DNA of 64,000 nt, from NCBI RefSeq assembly GCF_003234265.2, contig NZ_CP126256.1:2914001-2978000 (forward strand), read 5' to 3'. Source of the DNA: Curtobacterium sp. MCSS17_015. Lineage in GTDB: Bacteria; Actinomycetota; Actinomycetes; Actinomycetales; Microbacteriaceae. This document shows positions 58,717 through 64,000 of this stretch, piece after piece. Both the position numbers and the translations under genes were made by a program. The stretch's first letter is position 1; every line of letters starts with the position of its first letter. The notes beneath the pieces are model-generated. The model worked only from the letters and a program-made list of their open reading frames with translations, did not search any database and was not told the origin of the DNA.

Positions 58717-59502
58717 CTACTCGAACCGCTGCCACTCCGGCTTGTTCGCGTACGTGTACCGGTAGTAGTCGGCGAGCTGCAGGCGCGCGGCGGCCTCTTC
58801 GTCGACGACGACCGTGGCGTGCTCGTGCAGTTGCAGCGCGGAGCCCGGCACGAAGGACGACAGCGGGCCCTCGACGGCGGCGGCGACGGCGTCCGCCTTC
58901 GCCGAGCCCTGGGCGACGAGGACGAGCTCGCGGGCCTCGAGGATCGTGCCGAGACCCTGGGTCATGCAGTGCGTCGGCACCTGGTCGAGCGAGTCGAAGA
59001 ACCGCGCGTTGGCCTCGCGGGTGCTCGGCGCCAGCGTCTTGATCCGGGTGCGGGACGCGAACGACGATGTCGGCTCGTTGAACCCGATGTGCCCGTTCGC
59101 CCCGATGCCGAGGATCTGCACGTCCACCCCGCCGGCGGCGCGGATGGCGGCGTCGTACTCCTTCGCGGCGAAGGCGAGGTCCCCCGCGCGGCCGTCCGGC
59201 ACGCGGACCCGCGAGGGGTCGAAGCCGAGGGGCTCGACGACGTCGCGGGCGATGACGCTGGCGTACGACTCGGGGTGCTCGAGCGGGATGCCGACGTACT
59301 CGTCGAGGGCGAACCCGCGCGCCTGCGCGAACGACAGCTCGCCGGCCTCGACCCGACGGCGCAGGTCGGCGTAGATGCCCTGCGGGCTCGATCCGGTGGC
59401 GAGTCCGACGACCGCCGCGGGCTTCGTGGTGACGACCGACGCGATCTTGGCCGCGGCGACGCGACCGACCTCCGCCGGGGTGGGCAGGATGATGATCTCC
59501 AC
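58717..59502 (-). CDS. nagB: Glucosamine-6-phosphate deaminase
   Basis: The 261-residue protein has the NagB signatures LATGSSPQGIYADL, FALDEYVGIPLEHPESY and LGIGANGHIGFNEP. It converts glucosamine-6-P to fructose-6-P and ammonia, completing the path from nagA. It converges on the PatB-type gene with only 11 bp between stops, and is divergent from the Gfo/Idh/MocA gene. Confidence 0.95.
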   Translation of the reverse strand: MEIIILPTPAEVGRVAAAKIASVVTTKPAAVVGLATGSSPQGIYADLRRRVEAGELSFAQARGFALDEYVGIPLEHPESYASVIARDVVEPLGFDPSRVRVPDGRAGDLAFAAKEYDAAIRAAGGVDVQILGIGANGHIGFNEPTSSFASRTRIKTLAPSTREANARFFDSLDQVPTHCMTQGLGTILEARELVLVAQGSAKADAVAAAVEGPLSSFVPGSALQLHEHATVVVDEEAAARLQLADYYRYTYANKPEWQRFE

Positions 59503-59671
59503 GTCGTCAGCCTACTGGTCATGACCAGTGTGTCGTCAGGGGCACCTGGAGGCGGTCTGCGCAACGAGGGGCATCCCTTCTCCTGGAAGGGTTGACACGA
59601 GTAAATCCGCACAGCAGTCTGGGTCCGATCGGTCCGACGAGGGACCGGTGTGACACGGTTCAGGAGCCCCC
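59503..59671. promoter_or_regulatory. Divergent promoter region nagB / oxidoreductase
   Basis: Contains GGGTTGACACGAGTAAATCC, with a -35-like TTGACA at 59592-59597 facing the oxidoreductase; no convincing -10. It is a sensible place for the LacI-type regulator encoded downstream, but I see no clear palindrome. Confidence 0.4.
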
Positions 59672-60916
59672 ATGACGTTCACGATCGGGATCGTCGGTGC
59701 CGGCCAGTTCTCGGCCCACTTCGCCTCCCTCTTCCAACTGCACCCGGGTGTCGGTGCGGTCTTCGCGACCGACGTGATCGAGGGCCGCGCCGAGCGCCTG
59801 GTCACCGAGCTCGGACTCGCGGGTACGCACCCGGACCTCGACACCATGCTCGCGGACCCGGTTGTCGACGCCGTGGCGGTCTTCACCCAGCGGTGGACAC
59901 ACGGTCCGATCGTCACCCGGGCCCTCGAAGCGGGCAAGCACGTGTACTCGGCGGTCCCGATGGCGGTGACCGAGGACGAGATCCGCGCGGTCGTCGAGAT
60001 CGTCGAGCGGACCGGCGTGACCTACATGATGGGCGAGACGAGCCAGTACAACCCGGCGACCGTGTTCGCCCGTCAGAAGCTCGACGCCGGCGCGTTCGGT
60101 CGGGTGTTCTACGCCGAGGGCGACTACCTGCACGACATGGACCTCGGCTTCTACGACGCCTACCGGTACAGCGGCGGTGACGGCTGGAAGGCCACGGCGA
60201 GCTACCCCCCGATGTGGTACCCGACGCATGCGATCGGCGGTGTGCTCGGGGCGCTCCCGACCCATGTCACGAGCGTCAGCTGCATCGGTGTGCACGACGA
60301 GCAGGACGACGGGGTGTTCGACACCGAGGTCAGCATGTTCGACAACGACTTCTCGAACATGACCGCGCTCTTCGAACTGGCAGGCGGCGGCTCCATGCGG
60401 ATCAACGAGTTCCGTCGGGTGGGGTACCCGTCGCCGATCCGGGAGAGCCGGTTCCGGTGGTTCGGCACCGAGGGCAGCTTCGAACAGCTCGCCACGACCT
60501 CCCTCTGGCAGGACAAGGACGGCGTCGAGGACGTCACGGCCCGCCTGGCCTCGGAGCCGTCGATCGGGCTGGACGACCCGCTCCTGGCGGACATCGCGCC
60601 GTCCCTGCGCGAGGCCTTCAGCTCCGGCCACGCCGAGGTGCACGCGGAGGAGGCCCGTCGTCTGCCCCGCGAGTTCGACGTCGCCCCCGACGGCCACGAG
60701 GGCAGCCACCGGTTCCTCGTCGACGACTTCGTGCGCGCGGTCGAGACGCGCACCCTGCCGACCGTGAACGCGTGGGTCGCCGCGCGGTACACGCTGCCCG
60801 GCCTGGTGGCGTACCAGTCCGCGCTGCGCGGCGGCGAGCGCCTCCAGGTCCCCGACCTCGGTGATGCTCCGGTCGCCGTCGGGACGGGCCTCCCCGCGAC
60901 CACCGAGTCGGTGTGA
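59672..60916 (+). CDS. Gfo/Idh/MocA family oxidoreductase
   Basis: The 414-residue protein has an N-terminal Rossmann motif (IGIVGAGQFSAHFA) and AGKHVYSAVPMAVTEDE where the family usually has E-K-P; here A-V-P replaces it, so the catalytic Lys of the classic EKP is missing. The central YYxH-like region reads YPPMWYPTHAIGGVLGAL. Members oxidise or reduce sugars and inositols with NAD(P). CAGGAG lies 6 nt before the ATG. The LacI-type gene follows, suggesting carbohydrate use. Confidence 0.85.
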   Translation: MTFTIGIVGAGQFSAHFASLFQLHPGVGAVFATDVIEGRAERLVTELGLAGTHPDLDTMLADPVVDAVAVFTQRWTHGPIVTRALEAGKHVYSAVPMAVTEDEIRAVVEIVERTGVTYMMGETSQYNPATVFARQKLDAGAFGRVFYAEGDYLHDMDLGFYDAYRYSGGDGWKATASYPPMWYPTHAIGGVLGALPTHVTSVSCIGVHDEQDDGVFDTEVSMFDNDFSNMTALFELAGGGSMRINEFRRVGYPSPIRESRFRWFGTEGSFEQLATTSLWQDKDGVEDVTARLASEPSIGLDDPLLADIAPSLREAFSSGHAEVHAEEARRLPREFDVAPDGHEGSHRFLVDDFVRAVETRTLPTVNAWVAARYTLPGLVAYQSALRGGERLQVPDLGDAPVAVGTGLPATTESV

Positions 60917-60991
60917 CCGACACGGGTCGGACCTCGTCGTAGGGTGACCACCGGGCCCGAGGCGGACCAGGAGCGGAGCCGAGGGAGGCCC

Positions 60992-62071
60992 ATGGACACG
61001 AGCGGCACCAACGGCACGAGCGGTGCTGCCGGCGCCGCCGGCACTGCCGGCGGCGCTCCCCGGAAGCCCACCCGCCGTGACGTCGCGAAGCTCGCCGGCG
61101 TGTCCGACGCGGTCGTCAGCTACACGTTGAACGGCGGCCCCCCGGTCGCCGCGGCCACCGCAGAGCGCGTCCGCGCCGCCGTGGCACAGCTCGGGTACCG
61201 CCCGAACCTCAGCGCACGGGCACTCCGCTCCGGATCGGCGAGCACGCTCGTCTTCCTGGTCCCGAGCGGACCCGATCCGGTCTTCGACAACCCCTTCTTC
61301 GCCGAGTACGCCGGCACGTTGGAGAGCGCCGCCCGGGAGCGCGGCTACGCCCTGTACACGACGTCGTCCTCGTTCGAGCCGGAGCACGTGCTCGCGCGGT
61401 TCCGTGAGTTCGCGGCCCGGCAGGTGGACGGCGTGCTCGTGTTGGCCAGCGGGACGCCGTTCGACCGGCAGGCCCTCGACCAGGTCGGCCTGCCCTGGGT
61501 CACCCTGAACGTGGTGACTCCCGAGCCCGGGGCAGACACCCTCGGGACGGACCTCCGCGCCGGCGCCGTCGCGACGACCGCGCACCTCCTCGGCCACGGC
61601 CACCGATCCGTCGGGTTCGTCGGCGAGGACGACCCCACGGAGCCGCGTCATGTCGGATGGCTGGAGGCGTGTGCGGCGGCCGGGGTCGCCCCGGGCCCGT
61701 TCGTGCCCGCGGCCCTGACCCGCCAGGGTGGCCACGACGCCGGCGTACGGATCGCGGACGCCCTGCGGGTCGGCGACCCCGACGCCGCGCCGGCGTTCTT
61801 CATCGCATCCGACCGGACCGCGATCGGCGCCCTCCGCGCCTTCCACGAGCGCCGGGTCGCAGTACCGGACGACGTCGCGATCGCCGCGTTCGACGGGTCG
61901 TCCGACGCCGAGTACGCCTGGCCCGCGTTGACCTCGCTCCGGCAGCCGATCGAGGACATGGCCCGCAGCGCCGTCAGCCGCGTCCTCACCCCGGGACACG
62001 ACGGTCGGCACGAGTTGTTCGACGGGCACCTCGTCGTCCGCGCTTCGTGCGGCTGCGGCCACGCCGCCTGA
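60992..62071 (+). CDS. LacI-family transcriptional regulator
   Basis: The 359-residue protein has a Gly/Ala/Thr-rich N-terminal tail (about 28 residues), then the LacI HTH (TRRDVAKLAGVSDAVVSYTL) and hinge (NLSARALRSG), and a C-terminal sugar-binding domain (AAFDGSSDAEYAWPALTSLR). It probably controls the oxidoreductase upstream. ATG at 60992 is preferred over GTG at 60944 (GAGGG 6 nt upstream). The C-terminus ends in an unusual C-G-C-G-H motif. Confidence 0.88.
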   Translation: MDTSGTNGTSGAAGAAGTAGGAPRKPTRRDVAKLAGVSDAVVSYTLNGGPPVAAATAERVRAAVAQLGYRPNLSARALRSGSASTLVFLVPSGPDPVFDNPFFAEYAGTLESAARERGYALYTTSSSFEPEHVLARFREFAARQVDGVLVLASGTPFDRQALDQVGLPWVTLNVVTPEPGADTLGTDLRAGAVATTAHLLGHGHRSVGFVGEDDPTEPRHVGWLEACAAAGVAPGPFVPAALTRQGGHDAGVRIADALRVGDPDAAPAFFIASDRTAIGALRAFHERRVAVPDDVAIAAFDGSSDAEYAWPALTSLRQPIEDMARSAVSRVLTPGHDGRHELFDGHLVVRASCGCGHAA

Positions 62072-62117
62072 ACGCGGCACGGAGGACCTGACCCCGGCGG
62101 GTCGGTAGCGTGGCGGC

Positions 62118-62597
62118 ATGCCCACCCCCGACTTCGTCCTGTCCCTGCGCGAGAAGGTCGGGAACGACCTGCTCTGGCTCACCGGCGTCACCGCGGTCGT
62201 GACCCGCGGCGAGGGCGACGACCGTGAACTCCTCGTCGTCCGCCGTGCCGACAACGGCGCCCTCACCCCGGTCACCGGCATCGTCGACCCGGGCGAGGAG
62301 CCCGCCGTCGCCGCCGAGCGTGAGGTCCTCGAAGAGGCCGACGTCGTCGCGGTCGCCGAACGCCTGGCCTGGGTGCAGACCCTCGAGCCGATGACCTACC
62401 CGAACGGCGACCGCGCCCAGTACATGGACCTCGTCTTCGCCTGCCGCTGGGTCTCCGGCGACCCGTACCCCGCCGACGGTGAGAACACGGAGGCGTTCTG
62501 GGCGCCGGTCACGAGCCTCCCGGACATGCCGGAGAACATGCGGCGCCGGGTCGACGCGGCCCTCGCCGACGAGGTCGCCGCACGCTTCGAGCGCTGA
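62118..62597 (+). CDS. NUDIX hydrolase
   Basis: The 159-residue protein has the Nudix box GIVDPGEEPAVAAEREVLEE followed by A rather than the usual G, and the beta strands before it (LWLTGVTAVVTRG, ELLVVRRADNG). It hydrolyses a nucleoside diphosphate linked to X; substrate unknown. It stands alone after the LacI gene. The 179 bp to the next gene (62598-62776) hold nothing I can name. Confidence 0.88.
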   Translation: MPTPDFVLSLREKVGNDLLWLTGVTAVVTRGEGDDRELLVVRRADNGALTPVTGIVDPGEEPAVAAEREVLEEADVVAVAERLAWVQTLEPMTYPNGDRAQYMDLVFACRWVSGDPYPADGENTEAFWAPVTSLPDMPENMRRRVDAALADEVAARFER

Positions 62598-62776
62598 CCC
62601 CTCGTCGGCGATCCCGGTGACGTCGGTGACGGAACACCTCGACCGGGAACGGACGTCGTGATCCGCACCGGTGGGTGACGTACGCCCCCCGCCGCGTCCG
62701 TCGTGTCGAACCGACGCCGCCGAGGAGCCCGGAGCGATGGCGTCGACGCCCGCGACGGCGGCTGAGGTCGTCCTGC

Positions 62777-63640
62777 TCAGGCGCCGAACTCGACCAGGAC
62801 GCGCGGGATCTCGCCGAGCAGCTCGCTCGCCAGGTAGCCCATCGGCCCGACCTGCACCGCGAGCCGGTCCCCGGCCGCGGCGTGCACCTGGGTCGCCCAC
62901 ACGGTGGCCTGTGCCACGTCGGCACCGCGGGCCAGCAGCCCCGTGATCGCACCCGACAGCACGTCGCCACTGCCGCTCGTCCCGAGTCCGCCGGCACCGG
63001 TGCCCTTCGCCCACGCACGTCCGTCCGGCGCGGCGACGACCCCGCCGAGGGACACGACGGCGCCGAAGCGCTCGGCGATCTCCGCCGCGTCGGTGTGGTC
63101 GTCGGAGCAGTCGCGGCCGAGCAGCCGTTCGGCCTCGCCGGAGTTCGGCGTCATCACGAGCCGACCCCGGAGCGGCGCGAGTTCGTCCGCCAGGTCCGCC
63201 GCGACCCCGAGCGCGAAGGCGTCGAGCACGACGATCGTCTCGTCCCCGACGGCTGCGGCGAGCCCGGCGACGAGGTCGCGGCTGCCATCGGGTTCGTCGA
63301 GTCCCGGTCCGACGAGCACGGCGTCGGCGCTCGCGAGGTCGTCCGTCAGGCTCGAGATCGCGCCGACCGCGACGTGCCCGCCCTCGTCCTGCGCCAGCGG
63401 CTGCACGCCGGACTCGGGCAGGGCGACGGCGACGTGCGGGGCGACGCTCTCGGCGACGGCGAGGGTGAGCCGTCCACCACCGACGCGGAGGGCCGCGGTG
63501 GCCGACAGCATCGCGGCACCGGGGGTCTTCGCGGCGCCGCCGACGACGAGCACCTGCCCGCGGCCGTACTTGCTCCCGCCGACCTCCGGCAGGGACCACT
63601 CGCGCAGCAGGTTCGGGGTGACGGGTACGGGCTCAGACAC
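62777..63640 (-). CDS. nnrD: ADP-dependent NAD(P)H-hydrate dehydratase
   Basis: The 287-residue ribokinase-fold protein has GGSKYGRGQVLVVGGAAKTP, VLVGPGLDEP, LVMTPNSGEAERLLG and GTSGSGDVLSGAITGLLARG, all marks of the NnrD/CARKD dehydratase. It repairs hydrated NAD(P)H. Only the dehydratase is here, without the NnrE epimerase domain. The GTG at 63640 overlaps the upstream gene by 8 nt. Confidence 0.9.
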   Translation of the reverse strand: MSEPVPVTPNLLREWSLPEVGGSKYGRGQVLVVGGAAKTPGAAMLSATAALRVGGGRLTLAVAESVAPHVAVALPESGVQPLAQDEGGHVAVGAISSLTDDLASADAVLVGPGLDEPDGSRDLVAGLAAAVGDETIVVLDAFALGVAADLADELAPLRGRLVMTPNSGEAERLLGRDCSDDHTDAAEIAERFGAVVSLGGVVAAPDGRAWAKGTGAGGLGTSGSGDVLSGAITGLLARGADVAQATVWATQVHAAAGDRLAVQVGPMGYLASELLGEIPRVLVEFGA

Positions 63641-64000
63641 GGGCGTCGTCCTTCCGGCCTTCGTGTTCGGTGACGGTGGCGCCGGGGTCCTCGTCGAGGT
63701 GTCCGGTGCCGGAGAACTCCTCGAGCGTCCACGGTCCACCGAGCGTGTCGCGTCGGAGCCGGGTCAGGGAGGCGTTCGCGACGGTGTGCGACTCGGCGAA
63801 GTCCATGAGTTCCGGCTCGTCGAGGTCGAGGCAGACGGCGAGGACCAGCATGACGACGGCGTCGTGCGCGGCGATGACCAGGCGGTCGGCGTCCTCGATG
63901 CGGTCGACGTCGGCGAGCAACGAGCGGAGCCGGAGCATGACGTCGACCCAGGACTCCCCGCCGGCCGGCCGGTGGTAGTACTTCCCCAGCCACTGGCGGC
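63633..64000 (-). CDS. Histidine phosphatase family protein, C-terminal part
   Basis: The gene starts beyond the right edge; 121 codons are visible. WLGKYYHRPAGGESWVDVML and LVIAAHDAVVMLVL are the second half of a phosphoglycerate-mutase-like phosphatase, with the late catalytic His in AAHD. The substrate is unknown. Its stop overlaps nnrD, so they form one unit. Confidence 0.8.
   Translation of the reverse strand, partial: RQWLGKYYHRPAGGESWVDVMLRLRSLLADVDRIEDADRLVIAAHDAVVMLVLAVCLDLDEPELMDFAESHTVANASLTRLRRDTLGGPWTLEEFSGTGHLDEDPGATVTEHEGRKDDARV

Overview
The window is high-GC actinobacterial chromosome. Mycothiol synthase, an orphan GlnR regulator, the SigK/RskA pair, a SenX3-type kinase next to phoU, DUF2017 next to ClpS, many GTG starts and very short intergenic gaps point to Microbacteriaceae, perhaps a Curtobacterium-like genus. 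The genus is inferred, not shown.

Layout. 0-9.5 kb is housekeeping: senX3 (cut by the left edge) divergent from phoU, a P-loop kinase, gpmA, a methyltransferase, ygfZ with a nitrobindin-like gene and two small membrane proteins, glnR-mshD and a transmembrane Ser/Thr kinase. 9.6-26.7 kb is an accessory island read leftwards: a WXG100 protein, a 1798-residue RHS polymorphic toxin, an array of small membrane proteins that look like immunity proteins (three intact paralogues and one broken copy), a 76-residue unknown, a coiled-coil lipoprotein, a membrane-anchored binding-protein-like protein, and a 1427-residue FHA/three-ATPase protein resembling EssC. This reads as a reduced type VII secretion locus with its own toxin and no recognisable EccB, EccD, EccE or mycosin gene. 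The Ser/Thr kinase converges on it.

26.9-36.2 kb is a phosphate region: ppk, a NUDIX/histidine-phosphatase fusion, pstSCAB and rskA-sigK. PHO-box-like 11-bp repeats precede both pstS and the senX3/phoU pair, about 30 kb apart. 36.2-43 kb holds a structured-RNA candidate, tRNA-Lys, a TetR-type regulator and the galactose genes (a DeoR-type regulator and galM divergent from galTK). 43.3-49 kb is one-carbon metabolism (glyA-folD behind a ZTP riboswitch; purU), clpS with DUF2017, and nagA. 49-54.9 kb has an XRE regulator, an Atu4866-SDR fusion, a peroxiredoxin, a hydrolase remnant and a secreted GH92 mannosidase.

55.1-57.5 kb is a single gene joining an AAA_14/DUF4143-type ATPase to a TIR domain, a candidate anti-phage effector with an AT-rich promoter. 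The right end carries a PatB-type lyase, nagB, a Gfo/Idh/MocA oxidoreductase with a LacI regulator, a NUDIX hydrolase, NAD(P)HX dehydratase and a histidine phosphatase cut by the window edge.

The two places most worth study are the T7SS/RHS island and the ATPase-TIR gene.
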